8,566 nucleotides of DNA from Desulfobacterales bacterium (GCA_030668505.1 DAOUTV010000054.1:1-8566), one strand, 5' to 3'. Positions 1-5,724 are shown, numbered from the stretch's first letter. A program made the numbers and translations. Notes: generated by a model from the letters alone, not told the origin.

Positions 1-159
1 CCTATCCAGCAATTCATGATAATAGATATAATGGCTGCTACCGCCCTTTGGCTGCCTTTCATTGAACCCGGCATCTTTGAGTACTTTTCGCAGTTCAGCG
101 AATTGCACGTCTTTCGGATTATTCCTGATACGCTTGAGCCCCTTCTCCTTGGGACTTTT
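1..159 (-). pseudogene. HicA-family toxin, partial, probable start-region frameshift
   Basis: The minus strand reads 53 codons without a stop from 159 to the window edge. It includes RIRNNPKDVQFAEL, then KDAGFNERQPKGGSSHYIYYH, which resembles the HicA mRNA-interferase fold; the GSSH histidine (residue 43 of this frame) is in the position of the catalytic His. The conserved-looking RIRNNPKDV part lies upstream of any in-frame ATG: a TGA (160-162) precedes it, and an ATG at 161-163 is in another frame. A small indel just after that ATG would restore a normal start, so the copy may be broken. Alternatively, translation could begin at an in-frame GTG (106-108), giving a short HicA beginning MQFAELRKVL, but no good ribosome binding site precedes it. 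The C-terminus and any HicB antitoxin gene would lie left of the window. The family call rests on motif recall, not a search. Confidence 0.6.
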
Positions 160-394
160 TCATGGGTAATTAAGGCGCTATGTGTGATATTAGCACGGGT
201 GATTTTAACGCAGAACATTAAAGAGATCAGCTTTTTTCAGAGAAAATTCGACCTTGAGGCTTGATATTTAGACCTGAAATCTGAAATCGCTTCTCGTTTA
301 GCGCAAAGGTTGCGCCTGACGGCTTAAAAAGAGGCACTTCGTGACGGTAACCGTTGAACGTAAGACGTAACGAGCTGTGAATAACGAATTTCGA
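160..394. other. Intergenic region without recognisable gene
   Basis: No convincing coding region is present on either strand. A short hairpin GCGCAA-AGG-TTGCGC sits at 301-315, and low-complexity GAATAACGAA-type sequence runs from about 379 to the miniature element. An open plus-strand frame at 16-264 crosses into this stretch, but it is antisense to the HicA-like reading frame and has no recognisable protein features. Confidence 0.5.
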
Positions 395-404
395 ATAACA
401 AACA

Positions 405-547
405 CAATGTCATTCACTTAAGCTCAAAATCTCCCCCTTTTCTAAAGGGGGGCGGGGGGGATTTCTTTGAAGAGTTTGAAAATCCCCCTAAATCCCCCTT
501 TTTTAAAGGGGGACCTTAAAGGAACGGTTCTTAAGTTAATGACATTG
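405..547. mobile_element. Miniature inverted-repeat element (MITE-like), 143 bp
   Basis: Terminal inverted repeats of 18 bp lie at 405-422 (CAATGTCATTCACTTAAG) and 530-547 (CTTAAGTTAATGACATTG), matching at 17 of 18 positions. They are flanked immediately by a perfect 10-bp direct repeat, ATAACAAACA, at 395-404 and 548-557, as expected of a target-site duplication. The interior has no coding capacity. It holds two C-rich/G-rich hairpins, CCCCCTTT/AAAGGGGG at 433-440/444-451 and at 494-501/505-512, each with a 3-nt loop. The right duplication ends 6 nt from the mnmA stop codon, so the element lies in the mnmA 3' region, and its hairpins could limit read-through towards the HicA-like gene, although no clear U-tract follows them. 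A 10-bp duplication is compatible with mobilisation by an IS4-type transposase, but the parent element is not in the window. Confidence 0.8.
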
Positions 548-563
548 ATAACAAACAACGAAT

Positions 564-1631
564 TCAGGAGATCCACCCTCCACCAAGAACCCGTTCGCCT
601 TGATAGAAGACAGCAGCCTGGCCAGGCGTAATGGCGTACTGGGCTTTGGAAAAGCGAACCGTGGCCGTGTGAGGATCGAGAGGCGTTAGTACGGACTCCG
701 CTCCTCGGTGACGATAGCGGATACGGGTTTGGGCTAATATTTGTTTTTCCGGAGGCACAGTCTCAATCCAGTTGATGTGGGTCACCCTACATTCTGTGGC
801 TGCTAACTCAGATTTGGCCCCGATGACTAGTCGATTTTGCTCCTTATCAAGACGAATCACATAGTATGGGGTTGGCCCGGGAATGCCAATCCCTTTGCGC
901 TGTCCTACGGTGTACGCATGGAGGCCTTGGTGCTGTCCTTGGATGTCACCTCTGGTATTAACAATCAGTCCCGGCCTGCTGTGAAATTCAGTACGTTTGG
1001 AAAGGAAGTCTTTATAGGTGGGGTGACGTACGAAACACAACTCCTGGCTCTCCCTTTCCTTGAAGGATGTGAGATCCAGCGTTCGGGCCATCTCCCTTGC
1101 TTGTTTCTTAGTGTAGATTCCCAGCGGAAACATGGCATGGTTTAACTGTTGTTGGGTCAGGCGATACAAGAAGTATGACTGATCTTTGGCCCGATCCACG
1201 CCCTTTAGAAGCCAAAACTGACCGTTCGCTTCCCGGCATATTCTAGCATAGTGGCCTGTTGCCAGGGTCGAAGCGCCGAGGGCCCTTGCCCTTTCGAGGA
1301 TAAGACCGAACTTGATACGCTGATTACAGACCACACATGGGTTAGGCGTTTGTCCTGACCGGTAAGCGTCGACAAAATAGCGAACAACCTCCCGTTCGAA
1401 AGCTTCGGAACAATCGAGCACTTCAAGGGGGATGCCGATTTGCTCTGAAACCCTGTGAGCCCAAGAATTGACACGGGACAAGGGCATGGATGGGTCTAAG
1501 TCGCCGGGACCAAATTCGTAACCCGTTCGGAAATGAAGTCCAATGACTCGGTAGTTTTTCTTTTTAAGGAGAGCAGCTGCGACAGCGGAATCGAGACCGC
1601 CGCTCAAGGCAACGGCCACAGTCTTTTTCAT
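564..1631 (-). CDS. mnmA: tRNA-uridine 2-sulfurtransferase MnmA (three-cysteine type)
   Basis: A 355-residue protein of normal MnmA length. It adenylates U34 of Lys, Glu and Gln tRNAs and replaces the C2 oxygen with sulfur (s2U34) in the cytoplasm. The ATP PP-loop SGGLDS is at residues 10-15, NPCVVCNQRIKFG at 97-109, TGHYAR at 125-130, the second active-site Cys in ESQELCFV at C199, and YTVGQRKGIGI at 240-250. E. coli MnmA has Asp99, Cys102 and Cys199; here residue 99 is Cys, giving C99xxC102 plus C199. That three-cysteine set marks the type reported as Fe-S dependent in Thermus. The start ATG (1629-1631) overlaps the upstream ferredoxin stop as ATGA. It lacks a well-placed Shine-Dalgarno sequence, so translational coupling is likely. 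An in-frame extension to 1712 is open but runs through the ferredoxin gene and is not family-like. Cys99 could also act in a purely persulfide mechanism. Confidence 0.96.
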   Translation of the reverse strand: MKKTVAVALSGGLDSAVAAALLKKKNYRVIGLHFRTGYEFGPGDLDPSMPLSRVNSWAHRVSEQIGIPLEVLDCSEAFEREVVRYFVDAYRSGQTPNPCVVCNQRIKFGLILERARALGASTLATGHYARICREANGQFWLLKGVDRAKDQSYFLYRLTQQQLNHAMFPLGIYTKKQAREMARTLDLTSFKERESQELCFVRHPTYKDFLSKRTEFHSRPGLIVNTRGDIQGQHQGLHAYTVGQRKGIGIPGPTPYYVIRLDKEQNRLVIGAKSELAATECRVTHINWIETVPPEKQILAQTRIRYRHRGAESVLTPLDPHTATVRFSKAQYAITPGQAAVFYQGERVLGGGWIS

Positions 1632-2056
1632 TTCAGGATTGGGCTTCCTATAGTGCGAATCTCCATGGCCCTGGGGGGACAGGCTGGGACACAAAGGCCG
1701 CATACACTGCACTTTTTATGATTGAACAAAACGGTCATTTCAGGTCGCTTAATGGATAGCGCACCTGTGGGACAGACCGCTGTACAGGCTCCGCAGTGGG
1801 TGCACTTGGTCTTATTGCGCTTGATGTCTTGACCAACTGCCTGCACTTGCACCCCGTGCTCTTTCAGATATTGAACCCCTTTGTTGAAGTCTTTTCTTTT
1901 CCCATACAGTTCCAAGACCAAGACCCCTTCCTTGCGGGGTAGTATGGTCGCCTTAAGGATGTTGAATCTGAGGTTGAAGTCACTGGCAAGGTAACAGACT
2001 ATTGGCTTTTCCACCTCTGTCTTTGGGAATCGAAGCACGAGCATTCTGGAATACAT
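1628..2056 (-). CDS. NIL-domain protein with two [4Fe-4S] ferredoxin motifs
   Basis: A 142-residue soluble protein. Residues 1-78 resemble the NIL domain (the ACT-like fold also found at the C-terminus of MetN methionine transporters). Residues 80-142 are a bacterial dicluster ferredoxin, with CTHCGACTAVCP (C85, C88, C91, C95) and CSVCGLCVPACP (C116, C119, C122, C126), each followed by the usual Pro. All eight cluster ligands are present. NIL-ferredoxins in methanogens pair with a sulfurtransferase that makes homocysteine, so the family is linked to sulfur insertion. Here the stop codon overlaps the mnmA start by 4 nt, suggesting that this protein delivers electrons or sulfur, or repairs a cluster, for tRNA thiolation; that role is inferred from context. 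The ATG at 2054-2056 has a GAGG ribosome binding site at 2064-2067, 7 nt away. Confidence 0.92.
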   Translation of the reverse strand: MYSRMLVLRFPKTEVEKPIVCYLASDFNLRFNILKATILPRKEGVLVLELYGKRKDFNKGVQYLKEHGVQVQAVGQDIKRNKTKCTHCGACTAVCPTGALSIKRPEMTVLFNHKKCSVCGLCVPACPPRAMEIRTIGSPILK

Positions 2057-2063
2057 ATTTATA

Positions 2064-2102
2064 CCTCTATAAAATCGCTGCGCGATTTTATGCCACGCAG
2101 CG
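2064..2102 (-). promoter_or_regulatory. Ribosome-binding-site-adjacent hairpin with competing stem
   Basis: On the minus-strand transcript a perfect 10-bp stem (ATAAAATCGC with GCGATTTTAT, positions 2091-2082 and 2078-2069, 3-nt loop) ends one base before the GAGG of the ferredoxin gene (2064-2067). A second perfect pairing, CGCTGCG (2102-2096) with CGCAGCG (2082-2076), uses bases of the first stem, so the two helices exclude each other. This layout could modulate ribosome access. It may also be a by-product of the adjacent repeat. Function is inferred from pairing only. Confidence 0.5.
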
Positions 2103-2179
2103 CCGACTTCGCCATAGTAGCCCTTTCAGCCGTCGTAGCCAAGGCTACTATGGCGAAGTCGGCGGCTACGACGGCTGAA
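2102..2179. repeat. Two interleaved perfect inverted repeats (pseudoknot order)
   Basis: Arm A (2102-2122, 21 nt) is perfectly complementary to A' (2143-2163). Arm B (2125-2140, 16 nt) is perfectly complementary to B' (2164-2179). The order is A-B-A'-B' with 2-nt gaps between the first three arms and none between A' and B', so the two helices cannot nest and would form a pseudoknot or alternate. A and B share the terminal GTAGCC, so B can also pair with the start of A' (2135-2140 with 2143-2148). No coding capacity was seen. It lies in the predicted 5' leader of the ferredoxin-mnmA operon. Its compactness and perfection suggest a dispersed REP-like repeat, which cannot be tested from one copy. 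Confidence 0.85.
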
Positions 2180-2233
2180 TATGCTGCTCAAAAGCGGTTT
2201 TCGCCAAATCCAAAATCCGAAATACTGTAGTGA

Positions 2234-2262
2234 CTTAAAACAGAACGAAGATGGTTTGTCAA
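2234..2262 (-). promoter_or_regulatory. Predicted sigma70-type promoter for ferredoxin-mnmA operon
   Basis: On the minus strand a perfect -35 TTGACA (2262-2257) is followed by a 17-nt spacer and TTTAAG (2239-2234), which matches the -10 consensus at 4 of 6. Transcription would start near 2227, giving a leader of about 170 nt before the ferredoxin ATG; this leader would contain the whole structured repeat. The promoter lies about 80 nt beyond the end of the upstream CDP-alcohol phosphotransferase gene. Confidence 0.5.
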
Positions 2263-2339
2263 CAGGCTGTTCCTGGGGTTTCTCAGCAACTGGATATAGT
2301 GTTTAAGAAAAGGATTTTAGACTATATCATGGAAACTCA

Positions 2340-3035
2340 CTACTGACGCAGGGACTGCCTATAGACATGGAACATGCGCTGCAGAGCGGTAAAATTCGTT
2401 AAGCAGGCAAGGATCACAAGTCCGATGAGAAGTTGCGTGGTAAGGAGTGCGAGGGTCAAGACAATGAATCGTTCCAGACGGGTAAAAAGTCCCACCTTGC
2501 ATGAGATATTCAATCCCTCGGCTCTTGCACGTGCGTAGCTGACCATTAGCGAGCCGAACAAGGTCAAAAAGGAAAGCAGTACAAGGATATGGCTACCCTG
2601 GAGGCTGGACCAGTAAAGGATGCCGAAAAGAACAGCGGCCTCTGAATATCTGTCCATAAAAGAATCGAGAAAGGCCCCGAACCGTGTTTCAAGCCCTGAA
2701 GTTCGCGCTATCGCGCCGTCTAGTGCATCAAATGGACCGGAGAGAAGGAACAACCATCCCCCGTTAGAGATATGACCTGCCGCAATGAGGGCTCCGGCTG
2801 CGGATGCTATAAAAAACCCAATCAAAGACAGGAGGTTGGGTTGTATTCCCAGGCGCGCCAGCAGGTGAGAAAGAGGGGCAAGTATGACGTCCGCCCAACT
2901 CTTCACCCAGCCCGTGAGAGTCCAGTATTCACGGTTTATCTTTGAAGGTGTTTGATCTTTATGTCTGTTCTTAGATCCTTCCAAGCTTAGTCCTGTTGAG
3001 TATTTGCGTCTATAACCTCGGTCATTCTGAAACAT
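2340..3035 (-). CDS. CDP-alcohol phosphotransferase family membrane enzyme
   Basis: A 231-residue integral membrane protein. The family signature is complete at residues 103-128: D103xxD106GxxAR111 followed by G120xxxD124xxxD128, whose four Asp bind the two metal ions used to move a phospho-alcohol from a CDP-alcohol to an acceptor hydroxyl. Hydrophobic segments lie at about 66-88, 92-105, 132-146, 148-167 and 188-213. The SYARARAEGL (166-175) and GLFTRLER motifs are shared by phosphatidylglycerophosphate and inositol-phosphate-type synthases, so the acceptor is undefined. Residues 1-40 are polar, charged and not typical of the family; the true start may be internal, but the ATG at 3035 has a GGAG nearby (tight spacing) and no better start was found. 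It lies 93 nt downstream of the phosphatase gene on the same strand. A weak 8-bp hairpin (2293-2300/2321-2328) follows its stop. Confidence 0.88.
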   Translation of the reverse strand: MFQNDRGYRRKYSTGLSLEGSKNRHKDQTPSKINREYWTLTGWVKSWADVILAPLSHLLARLGIQPNLLSLIGFFIASAAGALIAAGHISNGGWLFLLSGPFDALDGAIARTSGLETRFGAFLDSFMDRYSEAAVLFGILYWSSLQGSHILVLLSFLTLFGSLMVSYARARAEGLNISCKVGLFTRLERFIVLTLALLTTQLLIGLVILACLTNFTALQRMFHVYRQSLRQ

Positions 3036-3128
3036 ATCTCCGGGACGAGAAACTATCGCAAAACGGCAACAACATCAAGGTCAAACGGCTTATTCGTCCT
3101 GTTGAAATTGGGCAACAGGGGGGGATGC

Positions 3129-3935
3129 TTATAAAATCTTGCGAACCATTTCGGCCCATCCGCTTGGGCCGGCTTTATCTGAATAAATAATGGTTTCGAT
3201 TTCCTGGACGCGCTCCCATTCTCCAGTCTTTTTCCTGATTACAACCGGCATGTCCACATGCCTGAGCATGGGAATATCATTGGCACTGTCGCCAAGTCCG
3301 GCAGTCCAGATTTTTTTGTCGGGGTATGTATTAGCATAGACCCTTGTTAGAATTTGGACCGCCGTTCCCTTGTCGTTTTGTCCAATCATGTGGTAAAAAC
3401 GGCCTCCTCGTGTGATAGTCAGCCCCTTTTCTTGCAGGAGGTTTGTAAGCAGACTGAATTGTGCCGACGTATCAGAGAACATGAAGGGTTCTGAGTACTC
3501 ACGTCTTGCAGCCAATGCGGCCTCTTCTGGGGGGAGCCCTGTACAAGCGGCAATCTCGTCAATGGTCATCTCGCTGAAGCCCCTCATACGAAAGTTCTTC
3601 TTTTTGATTTCCCTCCAAATGGTACACAAGTCGGCGTATGGTACACCCAACTCAACCACATGGTATGGCCCTTTTTCGACATAGTTTAAATCCCTTAAGT
3701 CAAAGGCACCACTTGGGATAAAAACAGCCCCACCGTTTTCTACGATGAACGGGTAGCTTAAGCCCATGCGACGGCGGCAGATCTCGATTTCAGCCCGCGT
3801 CTTGCTGCTGCAAATGATGACCGGGATAGACCTTGACCTGAGTTGGTCCAAGGTGGGCTGTGCTTCTTTGAAATCATAAGTATCATGATCAATAAGCGTG
3901 CCGTCCAGATCAGTGAAAATGAGTATTTGTTTCAT
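3129..3935 (-). CDS. mpgP: Mannosyl-/glucosyl-3-phosphoglycerate phosphatase (HAD, MpgP family)
   Basis: A 268-residue cytoplasmic HAD phosphatase of the Cof/MpgP subgroup, expected to remove phosphate from mannosyl- or glucosyl-3-phosphoglycerate to give the sugar-glycerate. HAD motif I FTDLDGTLID has nucleophile D9 and acid D11. Motif II SSKTR begins at S43, motif III Lys is K189 (NDKGTA), and motif IV GLGDSANDIPML has D216 and D220. Subfamily marks are ENGGAVF (66-72), RREYSEPF (144-151), GGRFYH and a C-terminal GPSGWAEMV. The start is the ATG at 3933-3935 with AAAGG 6 nt upstream; a TTG two codons earlier is open but lies between this site and the start. It is divergent from the glycosyltransferase across a 152-nt promoter region and upstream of the CDP-alcohol enzyme. 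A 7-bp hairpin (3098-3104/3113-3119) without a U-tract follows the stop. The related YedP/HAD-IIB phosphatases are an alternative, so substrate remains inferred. Confidence 0.85.
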   Translation of the reverse strand: MKQILIFTDLDGTLIDHDTYDFKEAQPTLDQLRSRSIPVIICSSKTRAEIEICRRRMGLSYPFIVENGGAVFIPSGAFDLRDLNYVEKGPYHVVELGVPYADLCTIWREIKKKNFRMRGFSEMTIDEIAACTGLPPEEAALAARREYSEPFMFSDTSAQFSLLTNLLQEKGLTITRGGRFYHMIGQNDKGTAVQILTRVYANTYPDKKIWTAGLGDSANDIPMLRHVDMPVVIRKKTGEWERVQEIETIIYSDKAGPSGWAEMVRKIL

Positions 3936-3968
3936 AGTCAACCTTTGTGCAATGCTTATGTGGGTATA

Positions 3969-3997
3969 ACATTATCCGGATAATTGATTACAGTCAA
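3969..3997 (-). promoter_or_regulatory. Predicted promoter for the phosphatase gene
   Basis: On the minus strand, TTGACT (3997-3992; 5 of 6 to the -35 consensus) is followed by a 17-nt spacer and TAATGT (3974-3969), a weak -10. The -35 lies one base from the -35 of the divergent glycosyltransferase promoter. The weak -10 overlaps a 14-bp palindrome, which may indicate dependence on a regulator. Confidence 0.4.
3971..3984. promoter_or_regulatory. Perfect 14-bp palindrome, candidate operator
   Basis: ATTATCCGGATAAT is its own reverse complement. It lies in the divergent control region, overlapping the predicted -10 and spacer of the phosphatase promoter and upstream of the glycosyltransferase -35, where a dimeric regulator could affect both genes. 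No regulator family is recognised from the motif. Confidence 0.45.
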
Positions 3998-3998
3998 G

Positions 3999-4027
3999 TT
4001 GACCCGGCTCAGGATGTGTAGTATAAA
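3999..4027 (+). promoter_or_regulatory. Predicted sigma70 promoter for the glycosyltransferase operon
   Basis: TTGACC (3999-4004; 5 of 6) and TATAAA (4022-4027; 5 of 6) are separated by exactly 17 nt, close to the ideal sigma70 promoter. Transcription would start near 4034, leaving about 54 nt before the ATG. A palindrome at 4037-4049 (GGAGCT-T-AGCTCC) lies just after the predicted start point, where a bound protein or RNA hairpin could act. The gene's ribosome binding site, AAGGGGG, is at 4074-4080. Confidence 0.65.
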
Positions 4028-4087
4028 GGAAATTTAGGAGCTTAGCTCCAATTTGCGATTGGTTCAAGGCTACAAGGGGGTTCCAGC

Positions 4088-5305
4088 ATGCACATAGAGG
4101 AGAATCCAGACGACGTAAGGGCTGCCGACTTGATTGTTGGAATTCCGTCGTACAATGAGGCAAAGCAGATTTCATGGCCTACGCAGATGGCAAGCGAAGG
4201 CCTCATTAAGTATTTTGGGGACAAAAACAGCGTTATTATTAATTGTGACAACAACTCCCCGGATGGTACCCGCGACGCCTTCATGAACACGCCTACAGAA
4301 GTTCCCAAGATATACCTATCAACACCGCCGGGCGTGAAAGGGAAAGGTAACAACGTCAGGAACCTTTTCAAAAAAAGCTGCGATCTCGGTGCACAGGCTG
4401 TTCTTGTGGTGGACGCAGACCTCAAAAGTATAACGCCACGCTGGATAAAGAATCTGGGAGAACCACTTTTTGAAGACTTTGGATTTGTGGCACCCCTCTA
4501 TGTTCGGCACAAGTATGACGGGACCATTACCAACAACATTGCCTATCCGATGACACGTTCCATATACGGCCGCAGGGTTCGTCAACCGATTGGGGGGGAC
4601 TTCGGCTTTTCAGGCGAACTGGCCGAGATTTATTTGAAGCAAGAGGATTGGACGCCTGCTTTGGTCGAATTTGGTATTGATATTTGGATGACCACCACGG
4701 CCATATGTCACGATATACCGATTTGCCAGTCTTACATGGGAAGGCCTAAGATCCACAAACCAAAAGATCCCGGAGAAGCTTTGGGTCCCATGTTTTTGCA
4801 GGTAGTTGGAACGATTTTTGATATTATGACAAAAAGGGCTGCTTTCTGGAAAGATGTCCGATGGAGTAAGCCAACGGCGATTTTCGGTTTCGGGCTTGGG
4901 GAGATGGAAATGCCCCCGCCGGTAGATGTTAATCTGGAAAGACTTTATAATAAATTTCAGGCAGGCTTCGCAAGCCATGATGTCCTCTGGAAGGAAATCC
5001 TTTCCGCGAATGTCTACAAGAAACTTTCGGAAGTAAAAACACTGAGTTTAACGGATTTTGAGTTTCCAGCCAACCTGTGGGCCGAGATATTGGTTGATTT
5101 TGCGGTCGCCTACAAGAAAGGTGCGTATGACAGAGAAAAGATCATGGAAAGCTTAATCCCGCTCTATTATGGCCGCACGTGTTCCTTTGTGGTTGAATTG
5201 GAGCCAATGACCATTCAACAGGCTGAAGAACTGATAGAAGATCAGTGCATTGTTTTCGAAAGGAGCAAGCCTTATCTGCTTGGAAAATGGTTTGACACGG
5301 AGTGA
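4088..5305 (+). CDS. GT-A glycosyltransferase, glucosyl-/mannosyl-(3-phospho)glycerate synthase-like
   Basis: A 405-residue soluble GT-A enzyme. The N-terminal nucleotide-binding fold begins with LIVGIPSYNEA (15-25). GVKGKGNNVR (82-91) resembles the GKG loop of GT78/GT81 enzymes, VVDADL (107-112) is the metal-binding DxD, RQPIGGDFGFSGEL (165-178) matches the QPxGG acceptor loop of that group, and FGID (195-198) plus H223 (KIHKP) match the later acid and metal-His sites. A C-terminal region of about 150 residues follows, making the length closer to Rhodothermus mannosylglycerate synthase (GT78) than to mycobacterial GpgS (GT81). The ATG has AAGGGGG 7 nt upstream. The divergent phosphatase favours a two-step route via a 3-phosphoglycerate intermediate; a one-step synthase is the alternative. 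Sugar donor (GDP-mannose, or UDP-, ADP- or GDP-glucose) is not readable here. Confidence 0.8.
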   Translation: MHIEENPDDVRAADLIVGIPSYNEAKQISWPTQMASEGLIKYFGDKNSVIINCDNNSPDGTRDAFMNTPTEVPKIYLSTPPGVKGKGNNVRNLFKKSCDLGAQAVLVVDADLKSITPRWIKNLGEPLFEDFGFVAPLYVRHKYDGTITNNIAYPMTRSIYGRRVRQPIGGDFGFSGELAEIYLKQEDWTPALVEFGIDIWMTTTAICHDIPICQSYMGRPKIHKPKDPGEALGPMFLQVVGTIFDIMTKRAAFWKDVRWSKPTAIFGFGLGEMEMPPPVDVNLERLYNKFQAGFASHDVLWKEILSANVYKKLSEVKTLSLTDFEFPANLWAEILVDFAVAYKKGAYDREKIMESLIPLYYGRTCSFVVELEPMTIQQAEELIEDQCIVFERSKPYLLGKWFDTE

Positions 5306-5341
5306 AGCTTTGCGCTCATAAGACAGCAAATGGGGGGCTCT

Positions 5342-5716
5342 ATGAAAAAAATCCTTATTGTTGACGACGAAGACGTAATCCGCATGCTCTATAGCGAGGA
5401 ATTGGAGGACGAAGGCTATGACGTGATCACCACAGGGAGTGGCCACGGCCTGGTTGAATTGGTTGAGCGGGAAAGACCAGACCTGATTATCTTGGATATT
5501 AAGATGGCCGAACATGACGGATTAGACTTGCTACAGGATATCAGGAAAGAATTCTATAATATTCCTGTGATTCTCTGTTCAGCCTACTCTTCCTTTAAGG
5601 GCGACCTCAAGTCGATTGCAGCCGATTACTATGTGGTCAAGAGTGCAGATCTGGGCGAGCTGAAGCAAAAAATCAAAATGGCATTAGAGGGACACCTCCC
5701 TTTCCGGTCCACATAG
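5342..5716 (+). CDS. Single-domain response regulator (CheY-like receiver)
   Basis: A 124-residue receiver domain with no output domain. The acidic pair is D8-D9, the phospho-acceptor is D52 (IILDIKM), the switch Ser is S80 (ILCSAY) and the conserved Lys is K100 (YYVVKS), so it should be phosphorylatable. The start is the ATG at 5342 with a GGGGGG ribosome binding site about 4 nt upstream; an in-frame ATG at 5330 would absorb that site and has none of its own. It lies 36 nt after the glycosyltransferase and 8 nt before the uppP start, so it is very probably co-transcribed with both. Tyrosine replaces the aromatic or His at other switch sites, a common variant. No histidine kinase is in the window, so its partner and target are unknown. 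Confidence 0.93.
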   Translation: MKKILIVDDEDVIRMLYSEELEDEGYDVITTGSGHGLVELVERERPDLIILDIKMAEHDGLDLLQDIRKEFYNIPVILCSAYSSFKGDLKSIAADYYVVKSADLGELKQKIKMALEGHLPFRST

Positions 5717-5724
5717 GAGTGAGA

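Noticed and set aside
16..264. Plus-strand open frame of 82 codons
   Set aside because: It is antisense to the HicA-like frame, which has recognisable family motifs. The plus frame has no ribosome binding site or known domain.
447..460. G-run as a possible G-quadruplex
   Set aside because: Six and seven G residues separated by one C do not supply four separate tracts with loops. The run is better explained as the hairpin arm and core of the miniature element.
405..557. CRISPR-like repeat interpretation of the repeated C-rich blocks
   Set aside because: There are only two similar hairpins, with no regularly spaced unique spacers and no cas genes. Terminal inverted repeats and a flanking duplication fit a miniature transposable element.
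837..1145. Plus-strand open frame inside mnmA
   Set aside because: It lies entirely antisense to conserved MnmA coding sequence, including the C199 region, and has no family resemblance.
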